41,764 nt of DNA from Candidatus Omnitrophota bacterium. Its GTDB lineage: Bacteria > Omnitrophota > Gorgyraeia > Zapsychrales > Fredricksoniimonadaceae. The stretch is from the NCBI GenBank assembly GCA_013285735.1, contig JABDGZ010000013.1, positions 136 to 41,899 on the forward strand, given 5' to 3'. The notes beneath the pieces were generated by a model. That model made no database searches and was not told the DNA's origin. It saw only the letters and a list, made by a program, of their open reading frames with translations. Positions within the stretch are counted from its first letter, which is position 1; every line of letters starts with the position of its first letter. Made by a program: the position numbers and the translations under genes. Below, one piece after another: positions 1 to 9,150 of this stretch.

Positions 1-20
1 CCGCAGTAGGAGTTAAAGAA

Positions 21-1907
21 ATGTGCGGCATTGCAGGATATTGTTTAAAAACAGAGACCTCACCATCCATTGAACTTATCAATGGCTTTCTGGCGTCCAT
101 CCGTCAACGAGGCCCAGATGATGAGGGTGTCAGTTTAATTTCCCGTCCCAGTGGAAAGATTCAAAGCTATAGGACTGATAATACCTATCCTGCCTTGAGC
201 GATCAAATACCGCATCTCCACGAGGCTAAACACAGGCACGATGTGGCATTGGCCCATTCGCGGTATGCTATTCTTGACCTTAGTGAAAAAGGCCATCAGC
301 CTTTTGTAAGCGCTGATAAATCAATCGTCGGGATTTTTAATGGTGAAATTTATAATTACATTGAACTGCGCAAAGAATTGCTGTCACTAGGTGTAAATTT
401 TCGTACTAATTGCGATACTGAAGTCTTGATCGAAGGTTATGCCCGGTGGAAGGATGATTTATGGGCAAAGATGAATGGCTTTTGGGCTATTGTGTTATAC
501 GACAACGCAAACCACTCGCTTATTTTTTCCCGCGACCGTATGGGTGTCGCACCACTTTACTATCGTCAAACAGCAAACGGGGTATATTTTTCCAGTTATA
601 TAGAGCCGCTAATCGAGATTGAAGGAGCAAAGGCTCAATCCAATGAAGATGCGGTTTTAGGTTTCGCCCAAACAGGATTTAAAGACATAGAGGAAGCAAC
701 GTTTTATAAAGAAATTAAATCGCTACCTGCAGGGTGTACCTTGCGCTTATCCCAAACGCAGAGTGTTTTATCTCAAGCCATCATGAAGCGGTATTGGAAT
801 CTTCCCACCCAACGGCTGCAAGAAAAAGATATTTCTTTTCCCCAAGCTATTAAGGAATTTAGGACCTTGTTTTTTGATGCCGTGGATATTCGTCTGCGGG
901 CAGATGTAAAAATAGGATTTGAATTAAGCGGAGGATTAGACAGCTCTTCCGTCGTAGCTGCGGCTGCGTTATTGAGTAAACTTAAGATCACCACCTATAC
1001 TGCTAAAATACAAGGGGCTGATGAAGAGCCTTTTGCGCGTTCTATTTTACAACAATACGATGTGGATTATCGGGTTTTGGAACATATGGAAGATAATTTT
1101 GCCCGTGATTATGCGCCATTTACAAAGCTCATGGAAGAACCTTTTGATAATCCTAATGCCTACACCCATTATCAAATGCTTAAAACCATGAAATCTCAAG
1201 GTGTGAAGGTGGTCATGACCGGTGCCGGTGGTGACGAGGTCTTAGCCGGGTATGAGTCAAGTTTTTGGCCCAAGGCGTATCAAGAGTGGAAGAAAGAAGA
1301 ATTCCCGTCCTCTTTAAAAGCTGATTGGTACGAAGTTTGCCGGCGGTATAAAACATTTGATAAGGCTAAAAGCACTTTTAGTAATTATTTTTCTGCTGCT
1401 TTCAGGAGATTTTTCAGAAAAGGGCAATCGCCTGAAAGACAGATACCAGCCATGGCGACTACCGCGTTAAATTACCGTGACCGATATGGCAAGTTATCTT
1501 TTGATGAGCAGCGTCGTTTTCATTTTTCAGTGGCCCTGCTTCCTTTTTATATGCGCAGCAGTGATCATTTTACGATGGGCATCCCCATAGAACACCGGTT
1601 TCCTTTATTAGATTATCGATTAGTTGAATTTGGATTAAGCTTACCGATCAGTTATTTATTCCGCAATGGTTGGACAAAATATATTTTACGCAAAGCCATG
1701 GAACCGTATCTGCCAGCCAAGATAATCTGGCGAAGGGAGAAAATGGGGTTTCAGTTTCCTTTTTATGAATATTTAAAAAATAATGAACAAGTCTTTGCGC
1801 CGCAACTAGGTTTTCCAGGGGCGTATCAAGATTTTCTTGATCATGATCCTATTTTATTATGGCGTTTGATTTCGATCGGGATATGGCAAAAAGGATTAAA
1901 GTCATGA
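21..1907 (+). CDS. asnB: Asparagine synthase (glutamine-hydrolysing)-like amidotransferase
   Basis: Class II glutamine amidotransferase fused to an ATP-pyrophosphatase synthetase domain, 628 aa, close to the usual AsnB length. The N-terminus is MCGIAGYC, giving the nucleophile Cys2 after Met removal. The glutaminase motif FNGEIYN lies near residue 107 and the PP-loop ELSGGLDSS near residue 300, followed by GAGGDEVLAGY. The ATG at 21 has AGGAG 8 nt upstream. AsnB-type enzymes make asparagine from aspartate. Paralogs inside polysaccharide loci often amidate sugars or related acceptors, and this one is followed by an ATGA-overlapping glycosyltransferase, so a glycan-modifying role is plausible. 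The family assignment is firm; the actual substrate is an inference. Confidence 0.93.
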   Translation: MCGIAGYCLKTETSPSIELINGFLASIRQRGPDDEGVSLISRPSGKIQSYRTDNTYPALSDQIPHLHEAKHRHDVALAHSRYAILDLSEKGHQPFVSADKSIVGIFNGEIYNYIELRKELLSLGVNFRTNCDTEVLIEGYARWKDDLWAKMNGFWAIVLYDNANHSLIFSRDRMGVAPLYYRQTANGVYFSSYIEPLIEIEGAKAQSNEDAVLGFAQTGFKDIEEATFYKEIKSLPAGCTLRLSQTQSVLSQAIMKRYWNLPTQRLQEKDISFPQAIKEFRTLFFDAVDIRLRADVKIGFELSGGLDSSSVVAAAALLSKLKITTYTAKIQGADEEPFARSILQQYDVDYRVLEHMEDNFARDYAPFTKLMEEPFDNPNAYTHYQMLKTMKSQGVKVVMTGAGGDEVLAGYESSFWPKAYQEWKKEEFPSSLKADWYEVCRRYKTFDKAKSTFSNYFSAAFRRFFRKGQSPERQIPAMATTALNYRDRYGKLSFDEQRRFHFSVALLPFYMRSSDHFTMGIPIEHRFPLLDYRLVEFGLSLPISYLFRNGWTKYILRKAMEPYLPAKIIWRREKMGFQFPFYEYLKNNEQVFAPQLGFPGAYQDFLDHDPILLWRLISIGIWQKGLKS

Positions 1908-3124
1908 CCTTTGTTTTTGTCGTCGATGCTTTTCCATCAGTTTCAGAGACATTTATCCTTAATCAAATTACAGGACTACTTGATTTGGGCCATGAAGTCG
2001 TTATTTTTTCTGCGGCCCGTCCGGAAGATCGTGATTTTCATGATGATATCCGTAAATACGATCTTTTAAGAAAGACGTATTATCATAACGACCGTGATAG
2101 CAATAAATTCAGCCGTATGTTTTGGGGTTTATTGTTAATTATCCGGTACGGTTATCGCAACCCGAAAGCAGTTTGGAATTCGTTGAACTTTTTTAAATAC
2201 GGTCGTGAAGCCTTATCGTTGAATTATCTGTATAAGGTGATGTTATTTTTAGCTATTGGAAAGATTGATATTATCCTTTGCCATTATGGTCCCAATGGAA
2301 ACTTTGCTGCGTTAATGAAAGAATTAGGTCTACAGGGAAAATTAGTGACCATGTTTCATGGCTATGATATCCGTCGAGGGATTGAGCAGGGAGGCGCCAT
2401 ATACGCTCCTCTTTTTAAAAGGGGAGATGCGTATTTAAGTATTAGTGAGTATAACTATAAAAATTTAGTGGCATTTGGGGCACCCGTTGAGAAGATCCAT
2501 CATCATCCGGTGGGTATTGATATGGAACGTTATACCTACTCAACACGAAGCAACCCGCTTAAAGGAGCTATTAAGATATTGACTGTCAGCCGTTTGGTAA
2601 AAGAAAAAGGTTTATTTTATGGTTTGGAAGCTATTCACAAACTCATTAATGAACGTTCCTTGGTGAATATTGAATATTATATTTTGGGGGATGGTCCTGA
2701 GCGTGAGGACCTGCAGGCCCAGGCCCAGAAGCTGCACATTAAAGATAGAGTTTATTTTATGGGTTCCCAAACCCAAGAGGCAGTGATCAGGGTATTAAGT
2801 GAATCGCATTTATTCTTTTTACCAAGTATTGCTGAAGCCCTTCCTGTTGTGCTGATGGAAGCGCAAGCCACAGGTCTGCCGGTTGTTGCTACTGATGTTG
2901 GTAGTGTCACGCAAGTGATGGTAGATAATAAATCTGGGTATATCGTTCCTGCAAGGGATAGCAGTGCGATGTGCGACAGATTAGAATATCTTATCCGTAA
3001 TCCTCAATTATGGGCTGCGATGGGTGAGGCGGGACGCCGGCATATAGAGGAGCGTTATGATATTAAAAAATTAAATCAGCGTTTGGTGAATTTGTGCCAG
3101 GAACTCTCGGGGCAGGCGGCATGA
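1904..3124 (+). CDS. GT4-family glycosyltransferase
   Basis: Retaining GT-B glycosyltransferase of about 406 aa. The ORF track opens at 1859, but the N-terminus MTFVFVVDAFPSVSETFI at 1904 is the sensible start: it overlaps the asnB stop as ATGA and begins with the family's first Rossmann strand. The C-terminal donor-binding half shows TVSRLVKEKGL, and the EX7E motif (EALPVVLME) lies near residues 310-318, followed by ATGLPVVATDVG. Such enzymes move a sugar from a nucleotide donor onto a lipid-linked glycan on the cytoplasmic face. It is translationally coupled at both ends (asnB upstream, a GT2 gene downstream). Sugar specificity cannot be read from sequence. Confidence 0.9.
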   Translation: MTFVFVVDAFPSVSETFILNQITGLLDLGHEVVIFSAARPEDRDFHDDIRKYDLLRKTYYHNDRDSNKFSRMFWGLLLIIRYGYRNPKAVWNSLNFFKYGREALSLNYLYKVMLFLAIGKIDIILCHYGPNGNFAALMKELGLQGKLVTMFHGYDIRRGIEQGGAIYAPLFKRGDAYLSISEYNYKNLVAFGAPVEKIHHHPVGIDMERYTYSTRSNPLKGAIKILTVSRLVKEKGLFYGLEAIHKLINERSLVNIEYYILGDGPEREDLQAQAQKLHIKDRVYFMGSQTQEAVIRVLSESHLFFLPSIAEALPVVLMEAQATGLPVVATDVGSVTQVMVDNKSGYIVPARDSSAMCDRLEYLIRNPQLWAAMGEAGRRHIEERYDIKKLNQRLVNLCQELSGQAA

Positions 3125-4020
3125 TACCTATTGTCAGTGTTATTATTCCAACCTATAACCGCAAAGCAATGCTCAAAAGAGCGCTGGGTAGTGTCCTTAA
3201 TCAAACATTTCAGGACATAGAGGTGATTATCGTGGACAATGCGTCGGTGGATGGTACAGAAGCATTTGTTCACAGCATTCAAGATCCGCGTATTTGTTAT
3301 ATCAGGCATGAAACAAATAAGGGCGGCCCAGCAGCACGCAATACGGGTATAAAAAGTGCCAAGGCTTCTTTAATTGCTTTATTAGACGATGATGATGAGT
3401 GGTTTCCGGAAAAATTAGCTCAACAGGTGGAAAAGTTTAATCAAGTTTCAGCTAATACGGGTCTCATTTATACTTCAGCTGAGATTTATGATGAATCCCG
3501 TCAGAAAATACTTAACATTAATCCCACTGGTTTTCGTGGTCAAGTATACACGAGGGTTTTATTAGGCACTATTTTTGGGAGTGCTACTGTTTTAATCAAG
3601 CGCGAGTGTTTTGATAAGGTAGGAGTGTTTGATGAAAATTTAAGTTCCTGTCAGGATTGGGACATGTGGCTGCGCATTGCGCGGTTTTTTGAATTTGATT
3701 ACGTTAATGAGGTTTTAGCGCGAGTCAATATGCACGGGGAACAGATTTCAACGGATTATGCCAAATTGATCCCAGGACGGACCCTCATGGTACAAAAGCA
3801 TGCCCAAGAGTTTAAGAAATATCCGGATATTTATGTCACTCATTTAAAAAGAATAGGTAAACTCTATTGCCTTAATGGCACATGGGCTAAGGGCATCAGA
3901 TGGTTTCAACAGGCGATTGCCATTAAACCGTTGGAAATAATTAAAATTACGGCATGGATTTTGTTGGAATGGCCTCGGGTGGTTTTATTCTCTAATCTTA
4001 AGAATTTTAAAAAATTATGA
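3121..4020 (+). CDS. GT2-family glycosyltransferase
   Basis: Inverting GT-A glycosyltransferase of about 299 aa. The start at 3121 (MIPIVSVIIPTYNRK) overlaps the upstream stop as ATGA; the ORF-track start at 3094 would add nine non-family residues. Visible motifs are VSVIIPTYN, VIIVDNASVDGT (nucleotide binding) and ALLDDDDEW, an extended DXD metal/nucleotide-sugar site near residue 93. The later CQDWDMWLR resembles the ED/QD acceptor-side motif of the family. No membrane segments are evident, so it probably acts at the cytoplasmic face on a lipid-linked oligosaccharide. It overlaps the next gene by 4 nt. Confidence 0.9.
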   Translation: MIPIVSVIIPTYNRKAMLKRALGSVLNQTFQDIEVIIVDNASVDGTEAFVHSIQDPRICYIRHETNKGGPAARNTGIKSAKASLIALLDDDDEWFPEKLAQQVEKFNQVSANTGLIYTSAEIYDESRQKILNINPTGFRGQVYTRVLLGTIFGSATVLIKRECFDKVGVFDENLSSCQDWDMWLRIARFFEFDYVNEVLARVNMHGEQISTDYAKLIPGRTLMVQKHAQEFKKYPDIYVTHLKRIGKLYCLNGTWAKGIRWFQQAIAIKPLEIIKITAWILLEWPRVVLFSNLKNFKKL

Positions 4021-5024
4021 AAGTCTTACTTGTTGGTTATCACAATCCGCATTTTGTAAATACCATAGTCCTTCGAGAGAAGGCCGTGGGTTATTTAGGA
4101 CATGAGGCAATCTTTTTTGATGATGCCAGGTATATTATTCCTGGAAGAATAAGATCGAAGTTTCCAGTGTTGCAGCAATGGGATTTGGCACAGTTGAATC
4201 ATTCGTTAGTGAAGATGGCCCAAGAACAGAAACCAGACTGTTGCCTGGTCGTGGGCGGGCAGAACATATGGCCTCAAACAGTTTCCAACATAAAAGAGAT
4301 GGGGATACCTATTGCTTTGTGGACCACGGATGTTCCTGTTGATTTTAAGAATATCCTTGATTCAGCGAGCGTTTATGATCATTTATTTTGCGCGGGAACA
4401 GAAGCATTAGATATTTTTCAGGCACGAGGTTTTAAAAATGTATCCTGGGTCCCTTTTGGATGTGACCCTCATTTTCATCAACGTCTTTCATTGAGTGAAA
4501 GCGAAAGAAAGCAGTACTCCAAAGACATTGTTTTTGTGGGATCTTATTATCCTAACCGTGCAAGCTTGCTTGAGAGTATTGCAGATCTTGATTTGGGCGT
4601 CTGGGGACCGTATTGGCAAAAGTTAGCCGCTGATTCTCCTTTAAAGGATAAGGCGGTCAGCATTAAGATGAATTATGATCAATGGGTGCGGATTTTTAAT
4701 GGTTCTAAAATTAATATCGTCATCCATTATCAGGACGGAAAAACACCTTGTCATCAGGCCAGCCCTAAATTATTTGAGGCCATGGCTTGCGGGAGTTTTG
4801 TCTTGACCGACCGGCAAAAAGACGTACAAGCCTTGTTTAAAGATAAGGAGCATCTGGTATTTTTTGATGGCCCAGAGGATTTACGTTCCAAAATTAAATA
4901 TTATCTTGATCATGAGGATGAGCGTAAGCGTATTGCCGACGCTGGATATGCAGAAGTCAGCGCCAAACACAGGTACCAAGATCGTCTAAAGAAGATACTA
5001 GTGCATTTTCAAATTAATTCTTAA
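4017..5024 (+). CDS. CgeB-like glycosyltransferase
   Basis: A 335-aa protein starting MKVLLVGYHNPHFVN, with the ATG overlapping the preceding stop (ATGA). The C-terminal half contains HQASPKLFEAMACGSFVLTDR near residue 245, the pattern of the CgeB / glycosyl-transferase-1_2 group, in which a short motif replaces the classic EX7E loop. Members are GT-B-like and occur in spore-coat, maturation and surface-polysaccharide loci. The next gene is separated by a small palindromic REP-like repeat, so this is the first break in the tight coupling of the operon. Family call is good; substrate unknown. Confidence 0.8.
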   Translation: MKVLLVGYHNPHFVNTIVLREKAVGYLGHEAIFFDDARYIIPGRIRSKFPVLQQWDLAQLNHSLVKMAQEQKPDCCLVVGGQNIWPQTVSNIKEMGIPIALWTTDVPVDFKNILDSASVYDHLFCAGTEALDIFQARGFKNVSWVPFGCDPHFHQRLSLSESERKQYSKDIVFVGSYYPNRASLLESIADLDLGVWGPYWQKLAADSPLKDKAVSIKMNYDQWVRIFNGSKINIVIHYQDGKTPCHQASPKLFEAMACGSFVLTDRQKDVQALFKDKEHLVFFDGPEDLRSKIKYYLDHEDERKRIADAGYAEVSAKHRYQDRLKKILVHFQINS

Positions 5025-5026
5025 TA

Positions 5027-5054
5027 CTGGATTCCCGCTTTCGCGGGAATGACA
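5027..5054 (+). repeat. REP-like palindromic repeat (copy 1)
   Basis: CTGG, then the perfect 8-bp inverted repeat ATTCCCGC/GCGGGAAT around a TTTC loop, then GACA. It starts 2 nt after a stop codon. The identical 28-nt string recurs at 28364-28391, and an interrupted copy lies at 32003-32059. Short GGGAAT-type palindromes of this kind are widespread REP elements, in other genomes often mobilised by RAYT (TnpA-REP) transposases. No such transposase is in the window. Confidence 0.85.
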
Positions 5055-5074
5055 ATAGTTTGTCTTTAAAAGCC

Positions 5075-6193
5075 ATGAATCGTAAATATAAAATTATACA
5101 TTTAGTCGAGTCTCTTAATGAAATAGGGGGAATGGAGCGGATTGTTGCCGAGATAGTCGCTCATTTAAACAAGGAAGAGTTCGAAGCGGAAATATGGTGT
5201 GTGCATCAGGGGGGAAAATTTGCTGAAGAATTACGCAAACAAGGTCTTAGTGTAAAGATTCTAAATATCTCCAATTATTATAATCTTTTGAATATCTTGA
5301 AATTAGCCTGGTACTTGAAGCGATCCAAGGCTGATATAGTGCATACCCATTTGTATTTTGCTTCAACCATTGGCCGCATTGCAGGCAGGATTGCTGGTGT
5401 TAAGGTTTTGATCAATCATGTGCATAGTTCGTATTGGCATTATTCCCCAAGAAATTTATCCATTGAACGCCTATTAAGCAAGATAACTGATAAGATCATT
5501 TGTGTTTCTGATCATACGAAAGATTTTGTCATTAACCATGAAAAAATAAAACCATCCAGGGTCAAGGTCATTTATAACGGGATTTCGTGTATTGATACTT
5601 GTTCCAGGCAAGAAGCTCGCCAATCGTTTAGCGTTGGCCCTCAAGAAATTATTATTATATCAGTGGCTAATTTGCTTGAGAATAAAGGGCATAAGGTGCT
5701 ATTAAAGGCTTTAAGTTTGCTTGGAATCCAAGAAAGGAAGGTCAAATGCTGGATCGTGGGTCAAGGGGCCATGGCAGAAGAGTTAAAAGAATATGCCCGG
5801 CAGTTGAATTTGGATTCACGGATTGTTTTCTGGGGAGAACGCCAGGATGTCCCTCAATTATTAACTGCCAGTGACATTTTTGTGTTGGCTTCCATTCACC
5901 GGGAAGGATTGTCTGTTTCGGTTTTAGAAGCCATGGCGTATCAAGTGCCTGTGATTGCGACCAAGGTGGGTGGGATACCGGAAGCTATTGAGGACGGGGT
6001 TAGTGGCCTTTTGATTGCGCCCAATGATCCGGTTGCTTTAGCTGCTGCCATCGAAGAACTCATCAGTAGTCAGGAGAAGAGGCTTGAATATGCCCAGGCA
6101 GGCGTGAAGAAGTTCAAAGAAAAGTTTGAATTTAAGAATATGATCGTACGGATTGAAAAATTATATAGAGAATGTTTAAAAAATTATGCCTAA
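5075..6193 (+). CDS. GT4-family glycosyltransferase
   Basis: GT-B glycosyltransferase of about 372 aa. The ORF track opens at a TTG (5060) just outside the REP-like repeat; the ATG at 5075 gives MNRKYKIIHLVESLNEIGGMERIV, whose GGMERIV glycine-rich loop is the usual GT4 N-terminus, so 5075 is preferred. The EX7E motif EGLSVSVLE (about residues 276-284) is followed by AMAYQVPVIATKVGGIPEAI, the best-conserved donor-site stretch of the family. It overlaps the next gene by 8 nt. It probably adds one sugar in assembly of a lipid-linked repeat unit. Confidence 0.92.
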   Translation: MNRKYKIIHLVESLNEIGGMERIVAEIVAHLNKEEFEAEIWCVHQGGKFAEELRKQGLSVKILNISNYYNLLNILKLAWYLKRSKADIVHTHLYFASTIGRIAGRIAGVKVLINHVHSSYWHYSPRNLSIERLLSKITDKIICVSDHTKDFVINHEKIKPSRVKVIYNGISCIDTCSRQEARQSFSVGPQEIIIISVANLLENKGHKVLLKALSLLGIQERKVKCWIVGQGAMAEELKEYARQLNLDSRIVFWGERQDVPQLLTASDIFVLASIHREGLSVSVLEAMAYQVPVIATKVGGIPEAIEDGVSGLLIAPNDPVALAAAIEELISSQEKRLEYAQAGVKKFKEKFEFKNMIVRIEKLYRECLKNYA

Positions 6194-7304
6194 GTACAAT
6201 ATTTTATATATCCATAATAAGAGTGAAATCAGCGGCGGGGAACGCAGCCTTTTGAGCTTATGGGAGAATTTGGATAAATGGATTTTTACTCCTTTTCTGA
6301 TACTGCCTTGTGAAGGAGATTTTTCCTATCAGGCCAGGGAATTGGGTCTCAAGGTTATTTGTCATTCTTTTCCAAAACTACGTCCCTGGAATATTATTGG
6401 TATTGTTCAAACCATGATTACTTTAAGAAAAGTCCTTTTAGAAAATCAAATTCGTCTGATTCACTCGTATACAGCGCGTAATAATGTCTTGGCGTCCCTG
6501 GTGGGTCGATTCATGCGTATTCCTGTCATTTGGCATGAGCGCAATGTTCTCATGAAAGGTGAAGTTGATACAACAAGAAAACTTTTATTTTTACCAGACG
6601 CGGTTATCTGTAATTCCAAGGCCGTGGCGGATCGTTTGGGTACATTACCTTCAAAAGTTAAAGTTATTTTAAATGGGGTTGATTTAAATAAATTTGTACC
6701 CATGGCTGCTGTTTCAGATTTAAAGAAAAAGTATGGCGGGGAGCATAAGCAGATAGTTGGCATTGTCACTAATTTGACGGTACGGCGCAGGGTGGAGTAT
6801 TTTATTGAGGCGGCAAAAATCATTCATGCTCAAGATCCTAATATTATTTTTCTTATTGTCGGCGGAGAGTTTGAAGAAGTCTCCCAAGGACGGTTAAAGC
6901 AATTAGAGCTTCTTTCACAGACTTTAGGGCTTGAAGATTGTCTTTTTTTTATTGGCAGGCAGGATGATGTCCGTCCATGGATCTCGATTTTTGACCTGTC
7001 TGTCCATGTGACGTCTCTTGATGCTTGCAGCCGCTCGATATTAGAGGCAATGGCCATGAAGCGCGCCATTGTGGCCATGAATGACGGCGGCAATCCGGAA
7101 TTAATTGAAAATAATCAAAGCGGGATTTTAGTTGAGCCTTTTGATCAAAAGGCTTTTGTTAACGCAGTGCTCTCCTTGCTTGGGGACAAAGAGAAAAGAG
7201 AGAGGCTTGGAAACGCGGCCAGGGTAAGGGTCCAAGAACATTTTGATGTCAAACAGAATGCCCAGGAAACCCAGGAATTATATTTACAATTACTTAAAGG
7301 GTAA
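6186..7304 (+). CDS. GT4-family glycosyltransferase with DX7E motif
   Basis: A 372-aa GT-B protein. The N-terminus MPKYNILYIHNKSEISGGERSLL has the SGGERS loop of GT4 enzymes. The donor-site region reads SLDACSRSILEAMAMKRAIVA, so the first acidic residue of the usual EX7E motif is Asp (about residue 278), giving DX7E. The distance to the second Glu is preserved and the rest of the domain (GGNPELIENNQSGILVEP) is normal, so it is probably active. The start overlaps the previous gene by 8 nt, and the phosphoesterase gene follows after 4 nt. Confidence 0.88.
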   Translation: MPKYNILYIHNKSEISGGERSLLSLWENLDKWIFTPFLILPCEGDFSYQARELGLKVICHSFPKLRPWNIIGIVQTMITLRKVLLENQIRLIHSYTARNNVLASLVGRFMRIPVIWHERNVLMKGEVDTTRKLLFLPDAVICNSKAVADRLGTLPSKVKVILNGVDLNKFVPMAAVSDLKKKYGGEHKQIVGIVTNLTVRRRVEYFIEAAKIIHAQDPNIIFLIVGGEFEEVSQGRLKQLELLSQTLGLEDCLFFIGRQDDVRPWISIFDLSVHVTSLDACSRSILEAMAMKRAIVAMNDGGNPELIENNQSGILVEPFDQKAFVNAVLSLLGDKEKRERLGNAARVRVQEHFDVKQNAQETQELYLQLLKG

Positions 7305-7308
7305 ATAA

Positions 7309-8034
7309 ATGCGTTACGCGATTATATCGGACATTCATGGAAATCTAGAAGGCCTGCAGGCCGTTCTTCGGGAGTGCAGTTTAGCCCAGGTGCAGGCCGT
7401 ATTATGTTCAGGGGATATCGTGGGGTATGGCGCGAATCCTAAAGAATGTTTAGAGATTATCCGTCAATTTAAGATTATTTCCGTTGCGGGTAATCATGAT
7501 TGGGCTGTTAGCGGCAGATTGGATTTTTCACATTTCACGGATGACGGCAGAAGAGCGGTGGAATGGACGCGGGGGCATATTGCGATGGAAGATATTGCCT
7601 ACCTTAACGCGCTGGAATTATCCATTAAGAATAAAGATTGTATCCTGGTCCACGCGTCATTGTATGAGCCGCAGCAGTTTAGATACATGACTAATTTGTC
7701 TAAGGCGAGTATAAGTTTTCCATTAATGGATGTTCCTGTTTGTTTTATAGGGCATACCCATGTGCCAGGAGTATTTGTTGAAGCGGATGGAAAAATTTAT
7801 AACATGGATAATTCGACCATAGAAATTCAGTTGAAGTATAAATATATCGTTAATGTAGGTAGTGTTGGTCAGCCCAGGGATGGCAATCCCATGGCCAGCT
7901 TTTGTATTTATGACACTCAATTACAGACCATCGAGTTAAGACGGGTGCCGTACAATATCCACGAGGCCCAAAGAAAAATTATTGAAGCAGGTTTGCCGCG
8001 TACCTTGGCATCACGGCTTGCGGTGGGGAGATAA
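7309..8034 (+). CDS. Calcineurin-like metallophosphoesterase
   Basis: A 241-aa protein with a complete set of metallophosphoesterase motifs in order: SDIHGN (residues 7-12), GDIVGYG, AGNHD, HASL and GHTH. These coordinate a dinuclear metal centre, and the length fits the YfcE/MJ0936-like group (calcineurin-like superfamily domain). The in-vivo substrate of this group is usually unknown. Its position between two GT4 genes, 4 nt after one and abutting the other (TAA immediately followed by ATG), suggests it handles a phosphorylated glycan intermediate, or simply travels with the operon. Family call strong; role inferred. Confidence 0.88.
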   Translation: MRYAIISDIHGNLEGLQAVLRECSLAQVQAVLCSGDIVGYGANPKECLEIIRQFKIISVAGNHDWAVSGRLDFSHFTDDGRRAVEWTRGHIAMEDIAYLNALELSIKNKDCILVHASLYEPQQFRYMTNLSKASISFPLMDVPVCFIGHTHVPGVFVEADGKIYNMDNSTIEIQLKYKYIVNVGSVGQPRDGNPMASFCIYDTQLQTIELRRVPYNIHEAQRKIIEAGLPRTLASRLAVGR

Positions 8035-9150
8035 ATGCGTTTAGGCATTGATGCACGTGAAATTCAAGACGGTGTTTATACAGGCATTGGCCGGCCTTTG
8101 GTCAATTTTTTGCGTTATTTTGCGGCCCAAGACAATAAGGATACCTGTATTTTATTTTCTTCTAAAGAAATTCCTATTGATTTTGGAACTAAGGTCAGCC
8201 GTGTGGTGATGCCTGAAGGTATCACCTTTATCTGGGACCAATGGTCTTTGCCACAAGCTATCAAAAAGGCCGAGATAGATATTTTTTATTCACCTTACTA
8301 CAAAATTCCTTTGCTTAAACCTTGTACAACGGTAAGTGCTATTTTGGATTTAATGTATATTGCTCATGAACCTACATATAAAAAAATGTCGCCGTTAGCA
8401 AAAATTTATTATGCCACCTTTGGAAGGCTTTTCGCCCATCGGTCGGATAAAATCCTGACATGTTCCCAATATTCGAAACAGGATATTAAGCGCATTTATG
8501 GGGTTGACGAAGCCAAGATTGTAATTATTCCTTTGAGCGTTGCTTCTATTTATTTTTCCCCGCATGACCCATCACAAGTAACAGCCATCAAAAGAAAATA
8601 CAATATCAATGGCCGGTATATTCTTTATATGGGTAATTTTAAAGCCCATAAGAATATTGCTCAATTGATCCATGCTTTTGCAGTCATTGTCCAGGAATTC
8701 CCTGATGTGAGTTTAGTCTTAGCCGGCCCTCTTGAGCATAGTTACTCAGAATTATTAGGAATTATTAAAAATAATCATCTTGAAGGTAGGGTTATTTTTA
8801 CCGGGAAGGTCATGGAATCCGATGGGCCGCAATACCTGTACCAAGGAGCTGAAGTGTTTGTGATGCCTACACTGTATGAAGGCTTTGGCATACCACCCCT
8901 TGAGGCGATGGCCTGTGGGGTGCCTGTGATAGCCTCAAGAGCGACGTCTATTCCAGAGATCGTGGGGGATGCGGGAATTTTATTTGATCCGCACAATGCA
9001 ACTGAATTGGCTCATGCGATCAAGAAAATCTTTCAGGATCCAGCATTAAAAAAGGAACTTATTGATAAAGGCTTCAAGCGCGCCCGTGTTTTTGAAACAG
9101 AGAAGAAAGCCCAAGAAATGTATGATTTTCTAAAACAAGGATTTAAATGA
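8035..9150 (+). CDS. GT4-family glycosyltransferase (mannosyltransferase-like)
   Basis: A 371-aa GT-B enzyme beginning [26 protein letters not shown], the N-terminal style of WbpY/MtfB-like mannosyltransferases. [12 protein letters not shown] lies mid-protein. The EX7E loop [20 protein letters not shown] falls near residues 282-290, followed by [10 protein letters not shown] and LFDP. The ATG directly follows the phosphoesterase stop codon, and the gene overlaps the next by ATGA. Mannose or another hexose is the likely donor sugar by family resemblance only. Confidence 0.9.
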   Translation: MRLGIDAREIQDGVYTGIGRPLVNFLRYFAAQDNKDTCILFSSKEIPIDFGTKVSRVVMPEGITFIWDQWSLPQAIKKAEIDIFYSPYYKIPLLKPCTTVSAILDLMYIAHEPTYKKMSPLAKIYYATFGRLFAHRSDKILTCSQYSKQDIKRIYGVDEAKIVIIPLSVASIYFSPHDPSQVTAIKRKYNINGRYILYMGNFKAHKNIAQLIHAFAVIVQEFPDVSLVLAGPLEHSYSELLGIIKNNHLEGRVIFTGKVMESDGPQYLYQGAEVFVMPTLYEGFGIPPLEAMACGVPVIASRATSIPEIVGDAGILFDPHNATELAHAIKKIFQDPALKKELIDKGFKRARVFETEKKAQEMYDFLKQGFK

